Part shown: positions 5,173 to 12,840 of the stretch, one piece after another
Numbering within the stretch: the stretch's first letter is position 1
Layout of the letters: every line of letters begins with the position of its first letter
Assembly: GCA_001873675.1 (NCBI GenBank)
Contig: MNZP01000059.1
Coordinates: 1 to 16,882, forward strand
DNA from: Syntrophaceae bacterium CG2_30_49_12
GTDB taxonomy: Bacteria; Desulfobacterota; Syntrophia; Syntrophales; CG2-30-49-12
Direction of reading: 5' to 3'
DNA length: 16,882 nt
Made by a program: the position numbers and the translations under genes
Notes under the pieces: model-generated
What the model saw: only the letters and a program-made list of their open reading frames with translations
Database searches by the model: none
Told to the model about the DNA's origin: nothing

Positions 5173-8139
5173 TTATTTTTCAGAAATATTCTCCTGTTTG
5201 AGCCGGACTTTCAGCCACATCTGCAGCCGTTCTTCGAGAGGACCAACCCACTTCTCAAGCGATGCAATGTCTCCGTCGACCAGGGCTTTCCTGTGCTCGG
5301 GTGTGAGATCATAGGATGCCAGAACACCCGCGGGGTTTTCCGCCAGGGCTGTTAAGAATTTGTTGTCTTCTACCGCTCTCTCAAGCACGGTCAGGATGGC
5401 CTTTACCGAAGAGACCTTGAATTCGGGAATCTTTGCCTGGAGATCAAAAGCCGGGTTGGTCAGGCGGTTCGCGGGAGCCTCCTTCCAATGAAAGGCCATA
5501 AATGCCTGACCGGGTCTGACCCGATGGGTCTTCTTGACTTTGGTCTGAATCGCTCCTCTGCAAGAGCTCAGAGAGATCACATCTCCCTCCACAATTCCGA
5601 GCCGACTCGCATCCACAGGATTGATCTCAACCCGACTTTCCGGTGCCAGCGTTTCCAGAACATGGGACCGATGGCTCATGCTTCCGGTATGCCAGTGTTC
5701 CAGGATCCTTCCCGTGGTTAACAAAATGGGATAGGCGAAAGTGGGCAGTTCTGCCGGCGGGCGGTCAAGGACCACATGAAACTTGCCGCGACCCCGGGTG
5801 AATTGACCCTTATGCAGGATGGGAGTTCCGGTATGTTTCTTATCCCAGCAGGGCCATTGGAGTCCTCCTCTGCCGAGGCGATCATGGTTGATCCCTCCGT
5901 AAATGGGAGTGAGCCGGGCAATCTCGTCCATGATCTCCGCACTGGACTGGTAGTCCATGGGATATCCCAGCCGCTTCGATATCTCGGCAATGATCTCCCA
6001 GTCCGGTCTGGCCTCCCCCGGCGGATCAATAGCCTTGCGAACCCGCTGGACACGGCGCTCCGTATTGGTGAAGGTCCCGTCCTTCTCCGCAAAACTCGTC
6101 GCAGGCAAGATCACATCAGCCATCTGGGCCGTTTCTGTCAAAAAGATGTCCTGTACGATGAGCAACTCCAGCCTGGCCAGAGCTTCTCTCACATGGTTCA
6201 GATCGGGTTCGCTGAGCATGGGGTTTTCCCCCATCACATAAAGCGCCTTCAGTTGCCCCTCATAAGCTGCCTGAACCATCTCCGTGATCGTGATGCCCGG
6301 TTTTTCGTTCAGGTTCTTTCCCCAGGCTTTCTCAAATTTTTCTCTCACACCAGGATGGTCCACCCGCTGGTATCCCGGATAGACCACGGGTAAGGCGCCC
6401 ATATCGCAGGCGCCCTGAACATTATTCTGTCCCCGGAGGGGCGAGAAGCCTGTTCCCTTGCGCCCCAGATTTCCGGTGAGCATTAAGAGGTTGGCAATGG
6501 CCTTTACATTATCCGTTCCGGTCGTGTGTTGTGTTATTCCCATGCCGTAGAGGACGATGGCCTTTTTTGCCTTTCCGAAAAGCAGACCACTCTGCCGGAT
6601 TTTCTCTCCGGCGACGCCAGTGATGGCATCTACTGTTTTGAGGTCATAACCATTCAGAGATTCGAGAAAAGGCTCAAACTCCTCGCACCGCTTTGCAATA
6701 AAGGTCTGATCATGGAGGTTCTCTTCCACGATCTGCCGCATCATCCCGTTGAGAAGCGCCACATCCGTTCCAGGAAAATGGTCCAGATGAATTTCCGCCA
6801 TGTCGCACAATTCGATCCTGCGCGGGTCCGCCACGATCAGCTTCGCTCCGTTATTTTTAATGGCCCGCTTGATCCTCCGGCCGATGATGGGATGACATTC
6901 GGTCGTATTGGACCCGATGACAAACAGGACTTCGGCCTGATCAATATCGGAGATGGAATTGCTCATCGCTCCATCCCCGAAGGCCGCCAGTGCGGCCGCC
7001 ACGGTAGAGGCATGACAGAGCCGGGCGCAGTGGTCCACATTGTTCGTATGGAGAACCGCTCTCGCAAATTTCTGGAAAAGATAGTTATCCTCATTGGTGC
7101 ACTTGGCAGAACTGAGCAGACCGATGGCATCCGGCCCATGGCGGTCTATGGTCAGGCCGATGTCCTGCGCCATCCGGTCCAGGACCTCATTCCAGTCCGC
7201 CTCGCGAAAGATCTGGTGGATATCAGTCGTGCTGACGTTCTTGGGAACTCCTTCCTTTCGAATCAGGGGCCGGGTCAGTCGATCTTGGTGATTAACGAAG
7301 TCCAGGCCATAACGCCCTTTGACACAGAGGCCGCCTTTATTTACCGGGCTCTCTTTTGCACCCTGAACATCAACGATTTCATTGCCTCGGATGCCCAGAT
7401 AGATAGAGCAACCCACACCGCAATAGGGGCAGATTGTTTTGACATGGTCTGTTGGCTGTATGTAGTGTTTGGGAACAAGGGCTCCGGTTGGGCATCTGGA
7501 GATGCACTCGCCACAGGACACGCAGATTGAATCATGGATCGGCTTATCGCCGAAGGTGCTCACTTTGGTTGCGTAGCCTCTGAAAGCCAGGTCAATGGCA
7601 CCGACCGCAGCGATCTCCTCGCAGGCCTGTACGCATCTTCCGCAGAGTAAGCACTTGTTGTGGTCACGGTCAAAGGCAGGGTGGCTTTTATCCACTGGCA
7701 ATATTTGTGTACCCTTGCGCAATTTATCTAAGTTTTCCTGTTCGATGCCCAGATATTGGGCAACCTTCTGAAGTTCACATCGTTGGTTCTTAGTGCAGGT
7801 CAGGCAATCGCCATGGTGGTTAACGAGGATGAGTTCCAATGCGGCCCGTCGTGCCAGGTTCACCATGGGCGTGTCGGTACGAATCACCATCCCATCCACT
7901 GCGGGTGTGGTGCATGAACTAACAATACCGCGCATTCCCTCGATTTCGACAAGGCAAAGTCGGCAAGCTCCGTACGGTTTTAGGTCAGGGTCATAACAGA
8001 GAGTTGGGATATAAACACTAGCACCCAATGCCGCCTCCAGCACAGTCATGCCTTTAAGTGCCTTTATTTTTTTTCCATTAATCATCAAACTCATGGTACC
8101 AGCCTTTTTTCTATCAGTGGCCGGGATCATTGTGCTCAT
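5173..8139 (-). CDS. fdhA: Formate dehydrogenase catalytic subunit (NuoG-type N terminus, Mo/W-bisPGD, cysteine form) with extra C-terminal module
   Basis: This 988-residue cytoplasmic subunit oxidises formate to CO2 or reduces CO2. In order it shows a [2Fe-2S] domain (C48, C59, C62, C76), the NuoG His/Cys cluster (H109, C112, C115, C121), two [4Fe-4S] ferredoxin motifs (C163/166/169/173 and C206/209/212/216), and the molybdopterin domain cluster (CPYCGVGC from C237, plus C272). The putative metal ligand is C375 followed by H376 in RLCHAS, so it is a cysteine rather than selenocysteine enzyme. The pterin-binding C-terminal domain follows. Residues 918-983 form a helical tail homologous to the C terminus of the response regulator at 11902-12585. 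No signal peptide is seen. The start at 8139 has SD AAGGGAG, 6 nt upstream; the internal ATG at residue 16 lacks one. It is the last gene of a four-gene operon. Tungsten versus molybdenum cannot be told. Confidence 0.9.
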   Translation of the reverse strand: MSTMIPATDRKKAGTMSLMINGKKIKALKGMTVLEAALGASVYIPTLCYDPDLKPYGACRLCLVEIEGMRGIVSSCTTPAVDGMVIRTDTPMVNLARRAALELILVNHHGDCLTCTKNQRCELQKVAQYLGIEQENLDKLRKGTQILPVDKSHPAFDRDHNKCLLCGRCVQACEEIAAVGAIDLAFRGYATKVSTFGDKPIHDSICVSCGECISRCPTGALVPKHYIQPTDHVKTICPYCGVGCSIYLGIRGNEIVDVQGAKESPVNKGGLCVKGRYGLDFVNHQDRLTRPLIRKEGVPKNVSTTDIHQIFREADWNEVLDRMAQDIGLTIDRHGPDAIGLLSSAKCTNEDNYLFQKFARAVLHTNNVDHCARLCHASTVAAALAAFGDGAMSNSISDIDQAEVLFVIGSNTTECHPIIGRRIKRAIKNNGAKLIVADPRRIELCDMAEIHLDHFPGTDVALLNGMMRQIVEENLHDQTFIAKRCEEFEPFLESLNGYDLKTVDAITGVAGEKIRQSGLLFGKAKKAIVLYGMGITQHTTGTDNVKAIANLLMLTGNLGRKGTGFSPLRGQNNVQGACDMGALPVVYPGYQRVDHPGVREKFEKAWGKNLNEKPGITITEMVQAAYEGQLKALYVMGENPMLSEPDLNHVREALARLELLIVQDIFLTETAQMADVILPATSFAEKDGTFTNTERRVQRVRKAIDPPGEARPDWEIIAEISKRLGYPMDYQSSAEIMDEIARLTPIYGGINHDRLGRGGLQWPCWDKKHTGTPILHKGQFTRGRGKFHVVLDRPPAELPTFAYPILLTTGRILEHWHTGSMSHRSHVLETLAPESRVEINPVDASRLGIVEGDVISLSSCRGAIQTKVKKTHRVRPGQAFMAFHWKEAPANRLTNPAFDLQAKIPEFKVSSVKAILTVLERAVEDNKFLTALAENPAGVLASYDLTPEHRKALVDGDIASLEKWVGPLEERLQMWLKVRLKQENISEK

Positions 8140-8204
8140 TTGTTCTCCCTTCTCAATAAATACCTTTTAGTTCAGACGGTTTTTTAACAGGCAGTTCCGG
8201 AAAT

Positions 8205-11200
8205 TTACTCCGGCTCAAGGTCGCATCTTAAACATCGTTGTGCCTCTTCTATTGCTATTGCTTCTGGATAACCGATTTCTACTACCTCGAAGCCTTCAAG
8301 CCGCCTGTCGAGTGATAGAACTGGCATTGGGGGACGATGTTTTTCCGATTCCTCCTCTGACATCTCGGGCAAAGCTGTGACATCTTCCGGTGAGGCTATC
8401 TTTTCCTCGATGAGACCTTTGCCTCCAAGGTATTTATCAATCGATATGGCAGCTTGCCTTCCTGCGGCGATAGCCTCTATAACTGAGGCTGGCCCGCTAA
8501 CCACGTCTCCACCAGCGAATACGCCTACCCTCTCCGTCGCGGATGTGTCTGGATCAGCGTGCAGAACTCCACCCCTATCGACCTTTACCCCCATCTTCTC
8601 TGGAATTTGAGGGATCTGTCCAATGGCTGTTACGATGGTGTCGAACTCTTCCTCAAATTTGCTGCCAGACACTGGTTCCGGCTGTCGCCTGCCACTGGCG
8701 TCCGTCTTTCCCAACTTCATCTGAATGCATTCCATCTTGAAGTGACCGTTCTGGCGGTATATATTGACTGGAGCGATAAGATACTTTATCTTCACGCCTT
8801 CCTCCAAAGCCTCCTCAACCTCTTCTTTAGAGGCGGGCATCTCTTCCCGGCTACGACGATAGATGATCGTTACCTCTTTAGCGCCGAGTCGAAGAGCAGT
8901 GCGTGAGGCATCGATGGCGGCATTGCCTCCACCGATGACAGCAACCTTTTCTCCCAGCTTGACCTCTTTCCCCAGGCTCACATCACGAAGCAAAGAGACG
9001 CAGTCTACTACCCCTTGAGAGTCTTCTCCGGCAACACGCATTTTGGTGCCAACGTGTGCTCCCAGAGCCAGAAATATTGCATCAAACCCCTGCTCGCGAA
9101 GTGAATTGACGGAATCTATTCTGCAATTCGTCTTTATCTCCACTCTCACTTGTTTAATCATTTCTATTTCAGCGTCCAGCACCTCCTTCGGCAACCTGTA
9201 TCTTGGGATGCCGACTCTCATCATCCCTCCAGCTTCAGGCAACGTCTCGAAAACTGTTACAGCGTGACCTCCAGTCTTTGCAAGATAGTATGCGGCTGTC
9301 AGCCCGGCAGGGCCCGAACCCACCACAGCAACACGCTTCCCAGAAGGTAAGGCAACCTTCTGGTTGATGGAGGCTGCCTTCTTGGCATGGTCAGCCGCAA
9401 AGCGCTTCAGCGCTCTGATAGCGACAGGCTCGTCGAGTTGACTTCGCCGGCACTTATCCTCACAGGGATGGAAACAGACATAGCCGCAAACCGAAGGGAA
9501 GGGGATCCTCTCTCTAATCACCGAGAGGGCCTCGTCATAATTCCCCTCAGTGATCCGGCGAATGTAGCGGGGCACATCGACTCCCGCAGGGCAAGTATGA
9601 CTGCAAGGGGCCTTAACCAATCCTTTGCATATCGCTGCTGCACAGTGTGATCTCTTGATGTGAGATTCATATTCATCTCGGAAATACCGGATGGTCGAGA
9701 GCACAGGGTTAGGAACTGTTTGTCCTAGACCGCAGAGGGAGCCTGCCTTGACGGCTTCACCCAGTTCGATCAACAGGTAAATGTCCTCCATCTTGCCCCT
9801 TCCGCAAGTAATGTCTTCAAGGATGTCGAGCATCTGTTTGGTGCCCCAACGGCAGGGGATGCATTTGCCGCAGGACTCAAGCTGGGTAAATGAGAGGAAA
9901 TACTTTGCCATATCCACCATGCAAGTGTCCTCGTCCAGCACCACCATGCCACCTGATCCCATGATGGAACCTGCTTCAGCCAGTGTTTCATAATCAACAG
10001 GAGAATCTAAGAAGCTGGCGGGTAAACAACCCCCAGATGGACCTCCTGTCTGCACGGCCTTGAAGCGTTTACCACTGGGAATGCCCCCTCCAATTTCAAA
10101 AATAATCTCGCGGAGGGTTGTGCCCATTGGCACCTCAACAAGACCACTATTAGTGATCTTCCCGGTGAGGGCGAAGACAGCGCTCCCCTTACTTTTCTCC
10201 GTGCCTATGCTGGCATACCACTCTGCACCTTTTTCGATTATTACGGGGATGCTTGCTAATGTTTTTACGTTGTTAATGTTGGTAGGCTTACCCCATAAAC
10301 CAGACTGAGCGGGGAAAGGAGGGCGGGGGCGAGGCATGCCTCGATTGCCCTCAATCGAGGCCATCAAGGCGGTTTCCTCACCGCAGACAAAGGCGCCCGC
10401 GCCTTCCTTAACGTGCACATTGAAACTAAAATCCGAGCCCTGGATGCGCTTGCCCATTATTCCATAATCCTCTGCTTGCTTAATGGCGATGTACAAACGT
10501 TTAATAGCCAGGGGATATTCAGCTCTACAATAGATATAGCCTTCGTTGGCTCCGATGGCATATGCGGCGATAATCATTCCTTCAATGACGGCATGGGGGT
10601 CGCCCTCCATGGTGCTTCTGTCCATGAAAGCCCCTGGGTCACCTTCATCAGCATTGCAAATCATGTATTTCTGATGGCTAGGCGCCTTGCGGCAAAACTC
10701 CCATTTTTGCCCTGTGGGAAACCCGGCGCCACCACGTCCTCGCAGTCCGGAGTCTTTGATCTCCTGAACCACCTCTTCGCGTTTCATCTGGAGTGCTTTT
10801 ACCAGCCCACTGTATCCGCCCCGGGCAATATAATGTTCGATATTCTCCGGGTCTATTAGGCCGCAATTTCGCAGTGCAATCCGCACCTGCGGTTTGATCA
10901 TGGGTAGCTCTTCGAAGCGCGGGATCCCGTCCACCGATCCCTCCCCCATCATGCAAACAGCCCACTCAGGTTTTGGATCATCATCCCGAAGGAAGGCCAG
11001 AAGAATTTCCTCCGTCCTTTTGGCTGTGAGGTTTCCGTAATAGATGAAAGGCCCTCCGGGCTTTCGAACGGCCATGATCGGCTCCAGGTAGCACGTGCCG
11101 ATACATCCCACCTGCAGGATGCGGCCCAGGAGGTTCATCTGTTTGAGCGTCTGTTTGGCCGCCACATAAACCTCATCCGCCCCCGCCGCCTTACCGCACG

Positions 11201-11291
11201 TCCCCATCCCGATCTGGATGAGGGGTTGCCGAAGATTCTCGAGTGCTTTCCAGTTTTTTTCGGCCCGTTCCTTTATCAACGTAAAATCCAT
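8205..11291 (-). CDS. NuoF/HydB-type NADH-flavin subunit fused to a GltD/NfnB-type NAD(P)H:FAD oxidoreductase
   Basis: A 1028-residue fusion. Residues 20-100 are a thioredoxin-like [2Fe-2S] domain (C32, C63, C67). Residues 150-545 are a NuoF module with GRGGAGFPTG (186-195), the FMN/NADH segment NADEGDPGAFMDR (213-225), CGEETALMASIEG, and a [4Fe-4S] site at C474/C477/C480/C520. From 550 a GltD-like module begins with clusters C563, C567 and C602/606/610/614. It has FAD-binding VGSGPAGLTAA (657-667), a second nucleotide site IGGGNAAIDASR, and YRRSREEMPA (811-820), a pattern that fits NADPH, then FAGGDVVSGPASVIEAI. The first ATG at 11357 overlaps the previous gene by 38 bp; I chose 11291 because GAGGTG precedes it and the protein starts like HydB. 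It passes electrons between FdhA and NAD(P). Two flavin/nucleotide sites suggest transhydrogenation or bifurcation, which is inference. Confidence 0.9.
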   Translation of the reverse strand: MDFTLIKERAEKNWKALENLRQPLIQIGMGTCGKAAGADEVYVAAKQTLKQMNLLGRILQVGCIGTCYLEPIMAVRKPGGPFIYYGNLTAKRTEEILLAFLRDDDPKPEWAVCMMGEGSVDGIPRFEELPMIKPQVRIALRNCGLIDPENIEHYIARGGYSGLVKALQMKREEVVQEIKDSGLRGRGGAGFPTGQKWEFCRKAPSHQKYMICNADEGDPGAFMDRSTMEGDPHAVIEGMIIAAYAIGANEGYIYCRAEYPLAIKRLYIAIKQAEDYGIMGKRIQGSDFSFNVHVKEGAGAFVCGEETALMASIEGNRGMPRPRPPFPAQSGLWGKPTNINNVKTLASIPVIIEKGAEWYASIGTEKSKGSAVFALTGKITNSGLVEVPMGTTLREIIFEIGGGIPSGKRFKAVQTGGPSGGCLPASFLDSPVDYETLAEAGSIMGSGGMVVLDEDTCMVDMAKYFLSFTQLESCGKCIPCRWGTKQMLDILEDITCGRGKMEDIYLLIELGEAVKAGSLCGLGQTVPNPVLSTIRYFRDEYESHIKRSHCAAAICKGLVKAPCSHTCPAGVDVPRYIRRITEGNYDEALSVIRERIPFPSVCGYVCFHPCEDKCRRSQLDEPVAIRALKRFAADHAKKAASINQKVALPSGKRVAVVGSGPAGLTAAYYLAKTGGHAVTVFETLPEAGGMMRVGIPRYRLPKEVLDAEIEMIKQVRVEIKTNCRIDSVNSLREQGFDAIFLALGAHVGTKMRVAGEDSQGVVDCVSLLRDVSLGKEVKLGEKVAVIGGGNAAIDASRTALRLGAKEVTIIYRRSREEMPASKEEVEEALEEGVKIKYLIAPVNIYRQNGHFKMECIQMKLGKTDASGRRQPEPVSGSKFEEEFDTIVTAIGQIPQIPEKMGVKVDRGGVLHADPDTSATERVGVFAGGDVVSGPASVIEAIAAGRQAAISIDKYLGGKGLIEEKIASPEDVTALPEMSEEESEKHRPPMPVLSLDRRLEGFEVVEIGYPEAIAIEEAQRCLRCDLEPE

Positions 11292-11319
11292 GGTCCACCT
11301 CAATCTCGCTTTTCTCGGA

Positions 11320-11841
11320 TCACATGAGGAGCCCTTCTTCTCTAACCCGAATCTCATCGAGGAGCTTCAATGCCCTGGATCGTTTCAGGCTTCCGTATAC
11401 TGAATCGTTGACGACCATGATCGGTGCTAATGCACAGGAGCCGAAGCAGGCAACGGTCTCAATCGTAAAAAGGCCATCCCGCGTCATCTGTCCGGGTGCC
11501 ACCTGAAGATGCCCCTTAATGTCCTCCAGAATCCGGTCTGAACCTTTTACATGACAGGCGGTCCCGCGACAGACCCGAATGACGTTTCTCCCCACGGGTT
11601 GAAACCGGAACTGGGCATAGAATGTGGCTGTCCCGAAAACCCTTGCCGTTGACAGTCTGGTAAGGCGGGCTATCTCGAGAAGGGCCTGCTCGGGCAGAAA
11701 ACCCAGCGCCCTCTGTACCCTCTGAAGCATGGGAATAAGTTCATCGGCCCTTCCCTTAAATTCCTTCCCTATCTCATTGAAGAGACCCTCTATCTCCAGC
11801 CTACTTTCAACAGCCAGTTCCTCATAGATGGCCTGTTCCAT
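11320..11841 (-). CDS. NuoE/HydC-type [2Fe-2S] subunit
   Basis: A 173-residue thioredoxin-like ferredoxin of the 24-kDa Complex I subunit family. The four cluster cysteines are all present with normal spacing: C91 and C96 in CRGTACHVKG, C132 and C136 in ACFGSCALAP. The helical N-terminal half (LIPMLQRVQRALGFLPEQAL, then TRVFG-like TARVFGTATFYAQF) is typical. Family members sit beside the NuoF flavin subunit and accept or give electrons through the N1a-type cluster. It lies directly upstream of the NuoF-GltD gene with a 28-bp gap, in a formate dehydrogenase operon, so it is best read as the small subunit of that complex. SD AAAGGAAG precedes the ATG by about 7 nt. Confidence 0.92.
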   Translation of the reverse strand: MEQAIYEELAVESRLEIEGLFNEIGKEFKGRADELIPMLQRVQRALGFLPEQALLEIARLTRLSTARVFGTATFYAQFRFQPVGRNVIRVCRGTACHVKGSDRILEDIKGHLQVAPGQMTRDGLFTIETVACFGSCALAPIMVVNDSVYGSLKRSRALKLLDEIRVREEGLLM

Positions 11842-11901
11842 GTTTTTCTTCCTTTCTTAGACTGAATCTCCTGAACCTTCACCCGGAAAAACAGAGGTCA
11901 A

Positions 11902-12585
11902 TTACCAGGCTTCACGCTCCAGTCGCTTGTAGATGAACATGAGATGTTCTTCGGTAAGTTCCCCGACATTCTTCCGGATCCACCCCAGATCACCGGAAAG
12001 AATGGCAGCCTTGGCCTTACGGGAAAGACGATATTCCTTCAAGGCCTCGGAACCGTTCTCCATCAATTCGCGCCAGAACTCTCCGTTCTGATAAGCCCTT
12101 TCCAGAACCCGGATGACCTCTTCCTTCTGGATCAGTCGTTCCTTATGCGTCTCGACGATGAGCTCTTCCATGGATCCCTTCTCTTTTTGTTTCAGCGCAC
12201 TCTTTACAGCCGCCTTAAATTCATCCTCCGTAAAGGGTTTGCGCAGATAGTCCGAGACCCCCATCTTGACGGCCTGGACTGCCGAAGAAACAGAGGGATA
12301 ACCTGTGATGATGACCACATTTGTTCTGGGTCGCTTCTCACATACATGCTGAACGACATCCATGCCATCCATGTCGGGCAACCGAAGGTCGGCCACTAAG
12401 AGGTCGAACTCACCTGCCCTGAACTTATCCAGGGCGCTCTGTCCTGTGTCGGCCATATCCACCTCATAGCCTTCTTCCCGCATCACCATCTCAAGTCCTT
12501 TGGCCACATTCATCTCATCCTCCATGAGGAGGACATGGGGCCGATAAGACGGTTCACTTCTTATGGTTTCTTGAATTGCGTTCAT
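11902..12585 (-). CDS. Response regulator with receiver domain and FdhA-tail-like C-terminal module, no DNA-binding domain
   Basis: A 227-residue protein. The receiver domain (about 16-135) has the acidic pair E22/D23, phospho-acceptor D66 in VADLRLPD, T94 in IITG, and K116 in LRKPF. Residues 136-159 are a charged helix. Residues 160-225 form a helical module (VLERAY...FWRELMEN...YRLS...GD...RLERE) that matches FdhA residues 918-983 without gaps. No HTH, GGDEF, HD-GYP or other output domain is seen. It is the first gene of the formate dehydrogenase operon, right behind the sigma-54 promoter and divergent from a histidine kinase and an NtrC-type regulator. Its likely partner is that kinase. 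It may act by protein contact, as a phosphate sink, or on the enzyme itself; none of these is shown. Confidence 0.88.
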   Translation of the reverse strand: MNAIQETIRSEPSYRPHVLLMEDEMNVAKGLEMVMREEGYEVDMADTGQSALDKFRAGEFDLLVADLRLPDMDGMDVVQHVCEKRPRTNVVIITGYPSVSSAVQAVKMGVSDYLRKPFTEDEFKAAVKSALKQKEKGSMEELIVETHKERLIQKEEVIRVLERAYQNGEFWRELMENGSEALKEYRLSRKAKAAILSGDLGWIRKNVGELTEEHLMFIYKRLEREAW

Positions 12586-12629
12586 GGTCTTTACATCCTT
12601 TCCTCTGTTGTCACCCTCACCCTAAACTT

Positions 12630-12645
12630 TGCAAGAAAGATGCCA
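12630..12645 (-). promoter_or_regulatory. Sigma-54 (-24/-12) promoter of the formate dehydrogenase operon
   Basis: On the minus strand it reads TGGCATCTTTCTTGCA: TGGCA at -24, TTGCA at -12, and GG and GC separated by exactly 10 bp as the consensus demands. The expected start is near 12620, about 35 nt before the response-regulator ATG. An NtrC-type sigma-54 activator is encoded divergently 1.5 kb away, which fits. Confidence 0.88.
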
Positions 12646-12701
12646 ATCATTACCAAAGAGAGTATAGAGGTGATTGATAAATAATTTTAATGGGTTGGAA
12701 T

Positions 12702-12715
12702 AAATAGCCCTATTT
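12702..12715. promoter_or_regulatory. Inverted repeat AAATAG-CC-CTATTT, candidate activator site
   Basis: A perfect 6-bp inverted repeat lies about 85-95 bp upstream of the predicted sigma-54 start. NtrC-type activators usually bind at this kind of distance. No known consensus is matched, so the role is inferred from place and symmetry only. Confidence 0.4.
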
Positions 12716-12741
12716 GGAAAAACGAATACGGGGTGTCAAAT

Positions 12742-12761
12742 CGTATAGAAGTTTATATACG
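12742..12761. promoter_or_regulatory. Inverted repeat CGTATA-N8-TATACG, candidate operator
   Basis: A perfect 6-bp inverted repeat lies about 30 bp upstream of the kinase -35 box and about 125-140 bp upstream of the predicted sigma-54 start. It could serve either direction. A related half-site (ATACG) is at 12726-12730. Confidence 0.35.
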
Positions 12762-12790
12762 GAAAAAGGGGGAAGATGCGATTTTACAGG

Positions 12791-12818
12791 TTGCATTAAA
12801 TATTTATGGATGTATAAT
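12791..12818 (+). promoter_or_regulatory. Sigma-70 promoter of the kinase-regulator pair
   Basis: TTGCAT (12791-12796) and a consensus TATAAT (12813-12818) are 16 bp apart. The start is expected near 12825, leaving a short leader of about 15 nt with the SD. Its position excludes the upstream GTG at 12733 as the kinase start. Confidence 0.7.
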
Positions 12819-12829
12819 AAAACATACAC

Positions 12830-12835
12830 AGGAGG
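12830..12835 (+). promoter_or_regulatory. Strong ribosome binding site that fixes the kinase start
   Basis: AGGAGG stands 5 nt before the ATG at 12841. The longer frame from GTG 12733 has no comparable site and would cross the promoter. Confidence 0.75.
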
Positions 12836-12840
12836 CGTTG

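Noticed and set aside
6526..7530. 334-codon open frame on the plus strand
   Set aside because: It is fully antisense to the conserved molybdopterin domain of fdhA and shows no family pattern of its own.
11292..11357. ATG start at 11357 for the NuoF-GltD gene
   Set aside because: It overlaps the NuoE gene end by 38 bp and adds 22 residues (MRFGLEKK...) not typical of the family; the ATG at 11291 has GAGGTG in place.
12733..12840. GTG start giving a 448-residue kinase
   Set aside because: It lies upstream of a good TATAAT promoter and lacks an SD, while the ATG at 12841 has AGGAGG.
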